DNA from: Isoetes taiwanensis
Taxonomy: Eukaryota > Streptophyta > Lycopodiopsida > Isoetales > Isoetaceae
Assembly (NCBI GenBank): GCA_021234155.1
Contig: JAJEKV010000331.1
Span: 62,001 to 126,000 of the forward strand
DNA length: 64,000 bases
Reading direction: 5' to 3'
Under the pieces are notes generated by a model. That model saw only the letters and a program-made list of their open reading frames with translations. It was not told where the DNA came from and searched no databases. A program made the position numbers and the translations under genes. Below, in pieces: positions 12,560 to 26,077 of this stretch. Every line of letters starts with the position of its first letter. Positions within the stretch are counted from its first letter, which is position 1.

Positions 12560-15500
12560 TAAAACCCTAAAATTTTGACGCCCGGCTCGATTTGATCTTA
12601 AATTTAGTTTCGACGGGCGAGATGGACTCCGTTCTTTTCTTGCGAACCAGTAGGGCATCAAGAGGCTGGATAGCAAGTCAAGGTTTTACAAGAGAGGTTT
12701 TATGATGATTTGGCGATGATTTCCTTAGGATTATTTGGGATGGCTTATCTTTACAAAAGGCGGGGTTTTATGATTGAAAGCTTCTGGATAAATTTCGCAT
12801 CGGTGGGCTATATTAATGTGTTTTGAGTGGGCTAGATTCTCGGGTGCATTCGATATAACAAGTAAGATCAAGATTTCCATGGGTGTAGCAAGAAGCGGAG
12901 AGTCCCTCAAGTGACCGGTTTCAAATATTTGGGGTTAATCGGACCTTGTGAATGTTAAGTCCAGGATTTCGCAGAGGCTTCCATCAGCGGCGAATGTTTA
13001 AGTCTTCCATTTCGGCGAGGAGGTTCTTGCTGAAGCGGGGTAGAATCAATAGGTAAATGGAAGTCGAGCAATGGCTCGGTCCAAAAGTTTCTGGTTTGGT
13101 CGGTTGAGAATTTGGCGGGTGTAAACATGGAATATCAAACACTATTTTTCTCCTTCAACAACTCAAAAAGGTGGATGTTCTTTCTTGGGGTAAATCCGGG
13201 CGTGTGCCTTCTTTAAATGGCTTCATCTTTGCTTTTAGCGAGAGGCTTGAATTGCATTTGTTGGACTAACGTCTTTGCTATAGTCAATAGCCGGTTTACA
13301 CCGGGTAGCAAACCGTATTCTTTATTACCTACCATTGTTTCAAACCTATTACTCTTTTTATCTATTGCATCTTTTCCTTCTTACCTATTGTTTTTATCTT
13401 TTCGTATGATTTTTTAAATGTCCATCCACCTTTCGAGCTAGAATGCTAAAACTTGAAGGGTGCGGACAAATGTGGTTTCTCCTCAATCTTTTTGCCTGAT
13501 CACTTTTGTGCTTCAAGGTAAACAGACCCATCCCGCATGGTAGAGGCAATTTTGGCGGGGATATTCACACTTTTTATTTCCACCTTCCGCCGGATCTTAA
13601 GAAATAGCGCTTTGAAGCATTCGGATGGATTTTTTGTAATGCGGTATGCCCTTCTTTTTATCTTTGTTGAGCTCGCGTTTTATATGAATATGCGAAGTGT
13701 CTTAGTCAAGCTTTTATTGCTTATGTCTTTGCCGGTTATGGGATGTATAACTTTGGCGGCAGCTTAAAGGTTGGTGCCATACTTTTGCATTGAGACATTG
13801 AGATGGATGCGATTAAATTTCACGAGAACGCTATATCAATTTGCTATGGACATCTTTGGATGCACTAAGGAAAAAAAACATGGAAACAAAGGCTGGTGGG
13901 ATGCGAATGCGAGGAACGGCCACGAGCCCAATTACTGCCGGGCCGCATGTACAAGCGAAATGGTACAAAGACCTCCTAGCGAAGAAAGAAAAGAACTTAT
14001 TTGAAACAAAAGGCAGTTAACTTGCTGAATTGGTTTAGTCGCATCCTAAGACTTTGCGAGGCGGATGTCACCTGCAATACCACAGCGGACTTAGATCCCG
14101 TGGGAATCAAGTAGATATGATCAAAGAACTATATGCCAAGGATTCCGAAGGTATGCCAACACAGGCGATAAATGAGGATCTGTTCGGAGATTATGAAGTA
14201 GAATTTGCTCTCCAAAACATGAGTAACGGAAGCCGCGTGATTCTGGGGTTTTAGTATCGAACTCATGAAAGTGGAGTGGAGGATTGCCATTGAAGTGATC
14301 ACAAATTTGATGAACATGGCTGTTAAGGTGGGGCACACGCCTTGTTGGAAGACAAGCGGGAGGTGATCCCTATCCACAAGTCTCGGTGACAAAAGAAATG
14401 TCGGAATTACGGAACCATTTTGGTTTGATATGTTTGCTAAGCTCTTGGGCAGCTTCTTTGGAAAAGAAACTCAGCTCGTGGGCTGATGAGGCGAACAAGA
14501 GAGCAAGATGCCGGGCTGGTTTCGGCCTTCACTGCACCCTAGACCATGCTCTTAGTCTGCGGGTGTTGTTTGAAAAAGCAAAAGAACCCAAGGCAAGCCC
14601 TCTATCTTGCATTCATAGATTTCAAAAAGCATTCGATCACAGTCCCACGAAGAGACTTGGGTATGAGAATGGAGCAACTTGGTGTTCTGAAGGGATCGGA
14701 GGTGCCATATCCCAACTATACTCACGAGGGGTAATAGTAAAGTTACGGTGATATAGCCCGTGAAGTCAATAACACAATTGGCGTGAGGCGGGGGTGCCCT
14801 TTGTCCCCCCACTGCTCGGATTACGTATATAGACGAAGCTTGAGGATTGGCTATGTACCAAGGGTTTGTATGGCTACGTGTTAGGTGATTTCCTTGCGGC
14901 TCCTCCTCTACTGGCCCGATGATGTGGTTACGATAGCGAGTAAACCGAAGGGCTCCAATCTCATCTTGACCATCCGCTACATTTTGTGAGGCAAAGCACA
15001 TGAAAGTTAATCGGCAAAATCCAAGGTGATGGTTGTAGGGACAGTTCTCCCCGGAATTCACATACGAGGTAGAGCCATGGAATTAGTGGATAGCTACAAA
15101 TATCTGGGGCTGGAATTCTCGCTAAATACAGTTGGAAGGATTGCATTAAGAAAAAGAGTTCAAGGAGGCAAGGCAGCTTTGTGCGGTATGCTATCCGGAT
15201 GTCACAGAGCTCTCTCTCACGGGATCTTAAAAAGATCTTGTTTAGAACACCGGGTGCAGACCGTTGTTTTGTATGGCTCGCCAATTTGGGGTAGGGAGCT
15301 TCATTAAAAGAATGGGCTCAAGTGGAAATGGTGTTAAAACCTTCTGCGGGAAGAATTGGGAACCAAACTTCGGATCCCCTATGCAATAGTACTTGCGGAA
15401 GCTGGTATGCTCCCTCTTGAAGCGGAGGCTCGTATCAAACTTTGAACTTCATCACGTCCGGGTTAAAAGCGACGGAAGACGGGTTATCCAGTGGCTTTGG

Positions 15501-16115
15501 ATCGGTCAAAGATCGGGATGGTATCCACGATGTCAATTTATGGGTGCGAAATGGGGGATTTCTTTGGATCAGCTCCACGACACGTATATAGGAACTTCGT
15601 GATCTTGTGCAAACTTCGGGCAAAGAGAGAAATTATGGGCAGAGAAAAGGTTCCCGAATGGTCACATACATTTGAAGTCAATCCTTTGTTGGTATATTCC
15701 GAAAGCAAGGGTATTTGAGTGCTCACATCCCCGTGTATTTAAAGCAATGCATAGCGAGATATAGAACGAGTTCCCACAAGTTACATGTTGAGGCGTGCGG
15801 ATGGTCCGGTAATCCGAGAAAGATGAAAGGTTTTGTAGGGTGTGTGAGACAACCTTGGTTGAAGACGAGACTCATACGTTCCTATATTGCCCGGCTTATG
15901 AAGATATTCGAAAGTGAAATTTTGCATAATAGATACCAGTTTTTCATCCCTATTACAAGCAAGATCAATGAAGTTGGGTCTATATTTTAAGCGGTAGAAA
16001 CACACCGTTCTTTGGTTTTAAATCGGAGCAGAACACATGTACATGTCGCTCCATGACCTTCAAAGGTCCTTAGTGGGCGTGATTTTTAATACATTACATT
16101 ACATTACATTTGGAA
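12560..16115 (+). mobile_element. Decayed non-LTR retrotransposon (LINE)
   Basis: Reverse-transcriptase motifs appear in order but in several frames. They are TLAK-like and SSWADEANKRA (14430-14510), TLDHALSLRVL (14540-14575), IDFKKAFD-like (14610-14640), RMEQLGV (14670-14690) and a damaged catalytic block reading YWPDD instead of Y/F-ADD (near 14910). SYKYLGLEF (15088-15114) and LYGSPIWG (15270-15295) follow. Further on are ALDRSKIG (15491) and a Cys/His knuckle region (15780-15900). The copy ends near an ATTAC repeat (16090-16110), a typical simple-repeat tail. The 5' boundary is a guess. There are many stops and shifts, so it is inactive. The protein type resembles RTE/Jockey-like plant LINEs, but I cannot fix the clade. 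Confidence 0.75.
16090..16110 (+). repeat. ATTAC microsatellite, probable LINE tail
   Basis: About four units of a 5-bp repeat lie immediately 3' of the last recognisable LINE coding sequence and on the same strand, which fits a LINE 3' tail. Confidence 0.75.
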
Positions 16116-19100
16116 TTGGTTCCTTTGGGCACCCAAATTGCTCAAAAAGCGAGCATCCACATTTACGGAATGGCGTTACGTTTTGTCCTCCTGCATCCAC
16201 ACATTTCCATACAAAGTCCGGATGGTTGTCTTTGAGATCAATATGAGACCTTGCCAACAATTGGAATGCAAAGCGACCAAGAGATGGAAGGTAAGTAATA
16301 GGACGTATGATTGGTTTTTATTGCCATATTTGTTGTAAATTAGTTCAGATTTCTTGCCTTTTACAACTAATTTTATTGACATCTGTTTGAAGCAAGGCGT
16401 AGAGGTTTTCTTTCGGCACTTTGTTTTGCTTCTATCTCATGTGGATTTGTTTTTCTCATCTTTGTTTTCGACATGCAAAGGGTCAAACATATTCTTCTTG
16501 CTTACAATTAGATATCTACTCAAGCATGAAATAAAAGGTACATCATACATTAGAACACACCATTTTTTTCTTTTTTTTTATTCACATTGTTGTCGAATGT
16601 GGAATTATCATAAAGATTTTATTATCATGTTAAATCGAGGGGTTATGTGATATATTGTGCCATGCTAATACATCTGCCCTTCCTCATTCGTCTGAGTTCT
16701 GGATGTTAGCTTGCTTTATGTTCTATGCATATATGTTTGATGACATGGTTCTCTTTGCAAACTATTGACTTTATATGAAAAATGTGCAGGCTTCCCGTAT
16801 GTCCAGATCTATATAAAACATCCCATATTTTGGGCTCTTCGATGCCCTTCTTTTCTTCAACCTATTGCAGTCACTCAATCCAGGTAATAAAATGTCTTAG
16901 GGAGGTTATTTTGCATATCCTACTTTTATGTTTATGTAGAAATTTGTAGCTTCATACATTTTGTTGGAGACAATTCCTTAGTAAAGACCATATACTAGAA
17001 TAAAAAACAAAATATAAACTGAAGATTTTTAAATGAATTAGGATTTAGTTGCAAGGTGTAGATTTGTGAATGTTCCAGATAGTTTTCAATATAAGGGGAC
17101 GTCGGGGTGTATCACGGAGTTGTTCAACTGCAAGAGAAACTACTTCTATCTTCTTAACTACTCTCAGCAATTATTATTTGTCATGAAAAAGTCAGCGAAT
17201 AAAATTCAAGGCTTAAATTTTATTTGGCACTCCTTTTGCAAGAATGGAACATATTTGGCATGCCTTCTTTGTCCATATAGTCCATGTAAAGTAAATTGAA
17301 TTTATTACAAAATTGTACAAAGTTGTTCATGTGAGTTGGGGGAATTTATTATAGAATTGTACAAAATATTTGAATATGCATAAAAAGGCTTAAAATGTGA
17401 GGCGGGAACTTAGAGTTGTCTAACCAAGAGCAATTGTAACTATTGTACAGAGCACTACATTTTAGTAGTTAGTACCCCGCAAATTGTAAGTCTTTGATAC
17501 TTACGCTTCTATTATCTATTTGGAATCACAAGCCCCATGAGTTAACAAGACCCATAACATTTTGGTCTTCCAAATTGCATTCTCGATACATTTGCACGGT
17601 CTTTTCAATTGCATTTACGATACATTTGCATGGATGCGCTTGGAAGAGAATAATTGCATTAATTTATCCTTCATTAGGTGTGTTGAAAGCTCATATATAT
17701 CTTCAAAGGATATGGGTTGGCAAGAAGCGTAAGTTTTGCTTACTCTAAATCCATCGTAATTTCAAACTGTGTTAGCACCAGACATAATCTTCTTTTATGC
17801 AATTTATTACAATGCATTTCCTTCAATGAGCTATTTTTTCTCTTATTATCACTCACCGAGTGGCTTAATTTATTGTTGTACAAAGTATGTTGGTGACTAA
17901 CAATATAGAAATTGTGAAACCATTGAGTGGGACCATTTTAGTCCTACAGATATGGAAACAAAGTAGTGAGATTTGTTAAACTACAAGTACAATTGATAGA
18001 AGACATCCAGATTCAAAATCATATCAATGCTCTTCGAAAAAGAGTCCATTTCATAAAGTGGTATGTTAGCATAAAGTTAACATACCATTGAGATAAATAT
18101 GCACAAACGTTTGTATGTAGGGCTAAAGTTCTAACTGCCACGTTACCTTTTTGTGTGCCTCTAAAAACAACAATGATAAGGAAAAAACAGGCCAAGGAAA
18201 AACCACCATCCCAACTTTGTACTGAGCTTGGCTTTCTATAGTAATGTGAAAAATTAATACATTAGCAAGGGTTCAAATCCCATGGGCATAACAACTAAAA
18301 AAGTATGGCATAATAGCAACTAAAATTATTGTGAAGGCAACTACCAGAATAATTAACAACTTCCCAAAAAATTGTCTCATTGCCTCATCAAAAAAATTGT
18401 CTCATTGAAAAATGAAAAGCATCTAGCCTTAAAGGGTCGTCCAAGAAAAACTCTTAGAAGATAAGTAGGGACACCTTCCATGACCATGTCTTCTGGAGCA
18501 AAGAGCATATTGTATAAGACAATATCAACATTCTGGTTGCTATATTGTTGCTATAGTGATCGAAGGATCCAAATTCATGTCTCTTTGTCAACGGCCCAAA
18601 TTTATGCCCTTTTTCCCTTCTAATCAAAACATCAACCTACGACCATGAGTTGATGCGAGGAGAACACTATCTAACAACATGAGAAAATGCAAGAGATAAG
18701 TTTAAAAAAAAAGGGGAACAAATTAAAGAAGTGGAAGGGCTTTTAGGAAGAAAACAATGGAAATTCATCAAAAAGTCTAGACTCAATCCAAAGGGCACCT
18801 CGATGCACATGCATTTCTGTGACCTCTAATACTTCGATTAACAAACATAGAAGACATTAAGAAGTCTTGCCAATGCATCAAGTTGTTCTAGGCCCAAGGA
18901 CACAAATGTGGAAGCTTCTGAGAGAGTGATGAATTGGAAAGCAAGCTAGACTGAATTAAAGGATAATGCATGAGTGGTGAGCCAAGACCTCAATATCACA
19001 TTGTTGCCTTAACATTTACGGGTCCACAACTTATGCCCAAAGAACTTTGAGGCAATGCAGAATATTATGTGCAAACTACAATTGTGCTCCGGATCGATTT

Positions 19101-22100
19101 TCTTCACGGTTACTAGAACCTCCTTTTTTCTCTTTCTATATAGACACACTTTGCGGTCTAGAGTGGCCAAGCGTCCAGAGACATCAAAGCAAAACCAATT
19201 TTGTCTATGCATCTTAGAGGCTTAGGTTCTCCAACAATAATCCCTACTTTTCGAATTTCTTTCTTCCGAATTTCATATACAATCACATAGAAAGCCCACA
19301 GCGGTGAAGCAATTTTCTATTTAAATTAATAACATAAAATATATCACAGGCCCCAATTATACATACACACACAACCATTACAAAATAACAAAGAGGCATA
19401 GTTTGGACATGTTTTCCTCATTGTGGCCAAAAAAATATTTATAGGCTCTCAAAACTACGCGGCGACCGCACCTAGTTCTAGTTCTATATTATAATGTTAT
19501 AGGGTGTTGTATCAAGCCCCTAGATCCAACGGCCCTCGATTTGATTGACGTAATTGAACGAGGGGATTAACTAAAAGGACAACAATTTTTGTTACTCCAG
19601 CCTACTATAGCCGCCTTATGGCTATGGACGCAGCTATGGCCGAAGCTTTAGCTTTGGCAATGGAGGCATAAGACCCGGTGATTGGTATATTGTTTTGTCT
19701 GGTTTCTAGCAAGGGGTTCTTGCACTCGGCTATGGCAGAGGATACCCACAAGTTGCCCGGACTACAAAATGAGGCCGTCTTCTGGCTGGCAAAGGAGCGG
19801 CTCCCAAAGCTGCCGATGGTGCCAAAGGAGTGCAGCTAACTGCGTTAAATGGGGTAGCATGTTGGACCTTCAAAGGAAACCGAAGAGAAGCCATGACAGT
19901 ATGAGGGGCTCCCTAGCTTCAGTTGCTGCAGATTTATCTGCCAAAACTGAACAATCCAGAGCATGGTAAATCGGCCTATAGCAGGCCCAAATTGATAAAT
20001 TTGCAAGAGCAGCGTGGGCTGCCTGTTCTGATCCCTATTCTAGCTGTGGAGGTGGATCAACTGCTGTTTATGGCGTGGACGTGGCTATGGCGGAAGCTAA
20101 GTCGGAGGTAACTGTTGCTACATCTCTTGCTGAATCCGGTGAGGCAACAAGCTCAGAATAGTGCAGGCAGGTCGAGCTTTGAGTACTAATTATTCCTTCT
20201 CATCTTATTCTGCCTGAACCAAGGAGCTCTTCCTTTCAGACCTTATTTTTTATTCTAAAAATTCTGAGATAGCCATTCCTTTGGCTGCCTACTTTAGCTC
20301 TGAGCTGGCCATGGCATATAAATCTTCTGCGTTCATGCAGGCTGGTAGAATGAAATAGGCTTCTGTGAAAACCACCATGGAGGCTTCTACGAACAATATC
20401 GCAGCCACGGGCCTGAGGCTACAAAATCAGAGCAAGCACCCTGGTTCACACGCAGTAGAGGATTCTTTTCTTGGTGTGCAGGCTGCAAAGCTCCTTGCTA
20501 GAGCTGCTTCAAGTACACAGGGACAATACAGGCAGTTATGTTCACGTTTCTTTGATTTGAAGAGCAAGGAGCTTATTTTGAAATAGACACCAAGCAGGTT
20601 GTATTTCAACACAAATGGGCACTTCATTTTCCTTGAAGGGTAATGGGATTAATCAAGAAGATCTTGCTCCATTTCAATAAATCAAATTGAGGCCATGGCA
20701 TGGTGAACAGATCAACCACATCTTTCTTGGTCTTTGATCCATAGTTATGACATGCACTGCCTTGGAGGAATGGAATATTTATATATTCGACTTAGCCTCT
20801 ATCTCCTTCAGCCGAAAAACGTCGTCCTTTCATAAAGTAAGCTCAGCTTTCTTTATTTTTTCCTTCCTTTATTTTCTATTCCATCCAATACCTTCTTATG
20901 CAGGAAAACTTCTGGGTTGTTGCTTGCATCCACGAAGCTCAAATTTACAGAAGTTGAGCAGCCTGCAAAAGAACTGACATCTACTAAAGATCATGCTTTT
21001 GGCTGAAGATCATGCTCTGGCTATCAAAAAGCAGAATAAAAGATATTTAGGGAAGACTTACTGGTGATTTTGGACCTTTAGCAAAAATATGATGGTCTGG
21101 TAGTCATGGGCCGATACTGCAGATAGGGCGCTTGCTCAACATGGACAAAACAGACAGATATGACCTGATAGTTTGGATCTAAAGGCTATGGATCTAAAAG
21201 CAAATCTGGATGCTAGAGTGTCAATTTTCTGAAGCCATGATTTGGCTAGGCTACATGCTTTAATTCAGTGTGGAACTATTGCAGAAGTTGTCAACCTTGC
21301 ATAGAGTATTATTTCAGATGCCCTGGCAAGAATTGCAAATGGCACGAATGGTGGAGGTTTTCTACCAGATAAAATGTTTGAAAGAAGCAGCTCCAACAGA
21401 AGGCCAGATTTTAGTGGTGCAATGCAGTCAAAGAGAAAAGTGCGTGGTGCTCCTAATCAGGTCAGAGCAATGAATGGATTTTACGTCTAAACATGATAGA
21501 AGAATCAATTTCATATTTTTGTCCATATATAGTATCTGTTTGGTATTTGTTTTTTGCACATCCACAGATGTGGTGCCGTGCCAAAATATAATAGTTGGAC
21601 TGCTATGTCTAATTGAAGCTAGTTGAGTTTGCTTCTAGATCTGCCATGTCGCCGGCATTTGGGGCTTTTGCAGATAGTGCACAGCAAATGGCGGAGATAT
21701 GTCTGGCGATTGCGAATAAAGGAAGAGGAACTGCAACCAATTTTGGCAAAGATTTCAAGTCTGCAATGCATTCTATTTTTCAATCAAGAAGAAAAAGGGT
21801 GTTCGAGCTTGCAATAATCTTCCTTTTAGGTCATCAATAGTATGCTTCTTAGCCGTAGGCTGATTCAATTCTCCAGTGCTTGGATTTCAACATGAATGCA
21901 CTCTATGTCTAAGGATTTCTATAGAAAGTAGGGATGCTAATATAGCGACATCTTGCTTCATTATGGGCAACTGAAAATAGTGAGCAACAACAATTGAGAC
22001 ATCAGGTGAGTTTTTTCACTGATACCTGTATGAAACAGTGAGAAGTTCAGGAGAAACAAGAATGTCGTTGGCAGTAACTAATTGTTCTTAACGTGGATAA

Positions 22101-22370
22101 AATCTCTACATGAGTTTGACAATATCAAATGTATTTGGTCTTCCACACCCTTTAAGGTCTTTTATGATGTTGTCATAGATTGAAATTTAAGGTGTATGCA
22201 TTAAGACTTGGACTGCAAAGTGTAACATCTCAGGTTCTAAAGCAGGAGATACCTTGTGTAAGCTATCTTTTTGCATCTTTACTATCCTCTCCGGTTTTCA
22301 CAAAAATAGTTTGATTTCTTTTGTCTCTGGTTTTATGTCCTGTTTTATCAAAACACAAGGTTGTTCACAT
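16116..22370. other. Unassigned region with small tandem repeats
   Basis: I find no assignable gene here. Short tandem pairs occur at about 17295-17370 (TTTATTA(C/T)A(A/G)AATTGTACAAA), 17570-17630 (an ATTGCATTxxCGATACATTTGCA pair) and 18365-18415 (AAAAAATTGTCTCATTG pair). The stretch 19600-20110 is less AT-rich and reads as broken, alanine-rich coding sequence (for example AADLSAKTEQSRAW near 19930), and similar coding-like texture continues to about 20590. I do not recognise it. It may be an old retroelement or gene relic. Confidence 0.35.
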
Positions 22371-22537
22371 CAGCAAGCATGTTGGCAATACCACAATGGA
22401 CCCATATCTGTTTCATGTGCTTTTAAGTTATGACTTGAATTTTCAACTCCAATAACATGTGTGCTATGCAGAACCATAATAATATTGTGCATGGAAGAAA
22501 AAGAGGGAAGCAAAGTCTGTCCTTTCTTTTTTTTTAT

Positions 22538-22672
22538 GACTTGAATTTTCAGCTTCAATATCAACATGCGTGCTTCTTTTAGGACTTGAATTTTCAGCTT
22601 CAATATCAACATGCGTGCTTCTTTTATGACTTGAATTTTCAGCTTCAATATCAACATGCATGCTATGCACGA
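22538..22672 (-). repeat. 45-bp tandem repeat, three copies
   Basis: Units start at 22538, 22583 and 22628 with the core GACTTGAATTTTCAGCTTCA. A weaker fourth copy lies near 22430. The period is a multiple of three, so two minus-strand frames stay open and encode a repeated 15-residue unit. No gene context supports translation, so I treat it as a satellite-like local repeat. Confidence 0.85.
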
Positions 22673-22749
22673 CAAGGGTAATATAGTTGCGCAACAGAAA
22701 AGGGAGGGAGACAAAGTCCTTCCTAACAATTGAACATTTTAATTCTTAT

Positions 22750-25700
22750 CTTATGTTGAAAATGCCCATGTTTGACAAGTTTTTTAAGCAAAACGGTGTA
22801 ATTCCTTCGTCACATGTGCATGTAGCATCAGCAACCAACTGCTAGAAGAACTCCAAATTGGTTTAAGTATCAATGTCTCTTCAACCATTGACCTTGGGTC
22901 CAACCAAAACCAGACAATGCTCCTAAGAACCATGACCTACACATGCCAATACAATTTTTGTTGGCTATCATTGCCATGTGGTCTTTCAGAAACTCTCCAT
23001 TTATTATGGCATGAACCACTAACACCCCCTATATGTACAAATTACCTTTCATTTTCCCCCTTAATGCCACATTCTCATTCCACAAATTCTTCACATCTCA
23101 AATTTGTTTATGGAACCTCTATCCATCTTCTGTTATTAAATAACACATTTCAATTTTCAAAATGATTATGCAATTTTTATATGGCTTGGTATACATGTAC
23201 AATTTCAACATGAGAAGACATGCTCTTTACATGGACAACTGCAAATATTTGCTAGGTTAAATAACATCATGGCTTTGGCATAGGCAAGGGAGGGTTATGC
23301 TTGAGGGATATGCTTTGCACAACGACAACAACAGTGCATCTCTCTACCTTGATCTTCTAAATGTACAATGGGTACTTTACTTCAACATGTAGGATTATTG
23401 TTATTATTTTGTCATAGATTAAAGACTGGAGCAAAAAGGAAGAGTCGCTAAGTGTTCCTTAAAAACTTTCAAAATTTCACATAATTGTTAGAGGTTCTTA
23501 TTGATTAAGGAAAGAATACTGAGCTAAAACTATTTGTTAGTGTGGCTCATCATTCGCTGGAGCATCATTTAGATGTCTAGAATTTTGCGTAAGTGTTAGA
23601 GATACTTATTGATTTAAGAAGGAATACTGAGCTAAAACCAAGCCGTTAGGGCGTCTCATCATTCTCTTGAACATCATTTCTACCTTCTTAACTTATGCCC
23701 AGCAATGCTGGGCATTGTTACTAGTACAAAATGATATCATGGCCTGCTTCTGACAGCTATTTTGCAAAGAAATTGTGCTGATCATGACATAGAAGCTACT
23801 CATTGTAAATAATATGAAAGTCGTCCAAGGTAATCATTTATCACGTTTTTGCAGTCTTACCTTTCGGATTACACAAAGCATGAACTATGCATGAAAATGG
23901 AAATCCAAACGTGAATGCTATTCTAATAGCTTTCTACTTCTGGGATAGTACAAACTATGTATCTCCCTACTTGATCATCAGGGTGCATCATTTGATTATT
24001 GGCTTGGGTCAGGCATGGTTGGCATCCAGGGGGTCTAATTTGTACCATGGTTTAAATAGAGTAGTAAGCTGTACCACAGTTTAAATAGAGTAGTAAACTG
24101 TGTTAGATGATACAACGGACTGCTAAAGGTTAAAATAGATACATGCATGTGCTATGGCGTGAAACATTTTGGATATCTTATATTATAATGTTGTGTAATG
24201 GACCACGCCCTAATTTGGGCGCTCCGGATAATCGATGCCACGTTGCATCATCTTGCACCTCTCTTCCAACCTCATCTTTCTTTTGCTTCATCACGAATAG
24301 GGCGTCAAAAAAACTCCAAAGATGGCCATGGCGGCCAAGCTCCTCTTCTTCTTCTCCATCATTGCCAAAGTTTGCATCACATCGACAATAGCACAATAGC
24401 GGCATGCGAAGTTTATGGCAGTCTGCTTGCCTATCTTTGATCCAAAACTTGCTGGTTAAGGAGCAGCCAGGTTCTCTTGGGCGATGCATGAGACAGAGTT
24501 TGTGGCTATTTTTTCCCTGATGCTCAGAGTTTGAATTAGCAAAATTCAACTAAGGAAACATTGCATGGCATCGACCAAAAGAATTTGGGTCTGCTCCTGG
24601 AACTGTCATACTGTTCTCCAATCAAGGTCCGATTTCTTTTGCGGTGAGAGCTTGATATTAGCGTAACATTTTACAGGCATCACGGTTGGCGTGCATCACC
24701 CGGTTCTGGGTTTTTAACCAAACAAGATTTATTTCTTATTTGCTCATATTTTCTGTGACTTTCTGCCCAACATTGGAGTTGCCATAGCAGGCTTCAAAAG
24801 GTCTTTGCTATGAGTTTGTATTCTTTTGGTTCTAGATCAGACTCTGTTGATCTCATCCTAGGTAGAATCATACTTATGCCTGTGTAATTTGGTTACAAAA
24901 ATGTAGGGCCTGCTTGCATTCATTCTCTATATTTATGCATCAAGAGAAATATAGAGATAAGCTAGATTAAATTCAAGTGTTTATGAGCTTGACTGGTTCT
25001 TTAACATGCAGGTCCTTAAAGCTTCAAATAAGACTGGCTATGGTGGATTTTGCAAAGGGTTGTTGCTTAGACCGATTTTCTGCTGCATAATGATCACCAG
25101 CATCTACAAAGCATTTACAGTTATAAATGGAGCCCTATCATATCTACAGAGCTAGCACACAGAATAAGGTTTTCTTAAAGCAAAAAAGGGTTACATAGCT
25201 ATATAGATCGCACAAAAGATCCGTGATAGAGTATTTGAAGTGTAAGCTAAGGGCAGATTTAAACGCCAAGCTGTAGGCCTTTTGTTTTTTTATGATCAGC
25301 AATAAGCTTTCTATTCTTTCTTATTTGATATGATGCAATTGAATTTTCATTGCATTTGCAGTTCGTAAGACTTTCATGGTGCATTGATACAAATTTTTGG
25401 TTTGGGCAAACTACTATGACATTACCATATCAAGGTATTTTATAACACATGCATTTAGAATTAGTATCATTGTTGCTTGATAGTACGCTTAAGGTAGCAT
25501 CTTAAAATAGAAAGACTCAGGGTCTGATCAGTTTAATCTATGCAAAATCAGATCCTATAAGGCTGTTAATCATGATTTTCTCCATATTAAAGAGCTCCAA
25601 TATCCGTCTTAATGTGTGCAAAATTACAATGATTTCAAAGCAAGCATTTGTTGTCATTTTTATTAGTTTATTGTGTGGTAAAGGCTTATGGTTCGCTAAT

Positions 25701-26047
25701 TGCCTTTTTAAGGGACTCATTCATTGAATGAAATCTGTACAACGTACTGAATGTTATAGACAGCATGCAGTTGTCAGTATTAGATGATCATAGCATATTC
25801 TTGCAGCTTTTTCTTCCTTTAGTGCAACTTTGATATTTGATGTAATATAATTGGTTGTTGCTTTTCCATAAACAGGTCACGAGATTCTAAAAGCAGCGTG
25901 AAGACAACTTAATTATTTGGAAGGAAAAATCCTAGAAGTGGCAGCACAGAAAAAGAAAGATAATCCTAGAAGTGGCAGCACAGAAAAAGAAAGATAAAAT
26001 TAATTTGCACAATCATTTACCTATCTGTGAGATTAAGATGACCAAAA
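22750..26047. other. Unassigned region upstream of element 1
   Basis: I find no supported gene. A tandem pair of about 29 bp (TTTAAATAGAGTAGTAA core) lies at 24050-24108. A perfect 34-bp tandem pair (AATCCTAGAAGTGGCAGCAC...) lies at 25928-25995, about 50 bp outside the left end of element 1. The 24200-24400 stretch is somewhat GC-richer with TCT repeats, but its frames overlap on both strands and resemble nothing I know. Confidence 0.4.
25928..25995. repeat. Perfect 34-bp tandem duplication
   Basis: Two identical head-to-tail units occupy 25928-25961 and 25962-25995. A perfect match indicates a recent duplication or an assembly slip. It lies just outside element 1. Confidence 0.9.
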
Positions 26048-26077
26048 GGGTGTAAATTTGATAGTGGTACCCCAAAA
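26048..26077 (+). repeat. Left terminal inverted repeat of element 1
   Basis: It begins GGGTGTAAATTTGATAGTGG and ends in CCCCAAAA, and is identical to the reverse complement of 35552-35581. Directly inside it lies the palindrome TGTCCGGACA (26082-26091), then GTGCTT-type repeats to about 26115. Confidence 0.95.

Noticed and set aside
24178-24549. 123-codon minus-strand frame with an acidic run
   Set aside because: Frames overlap on both strands over a TCT-rich stretch; no motif or splice context supports a gene.
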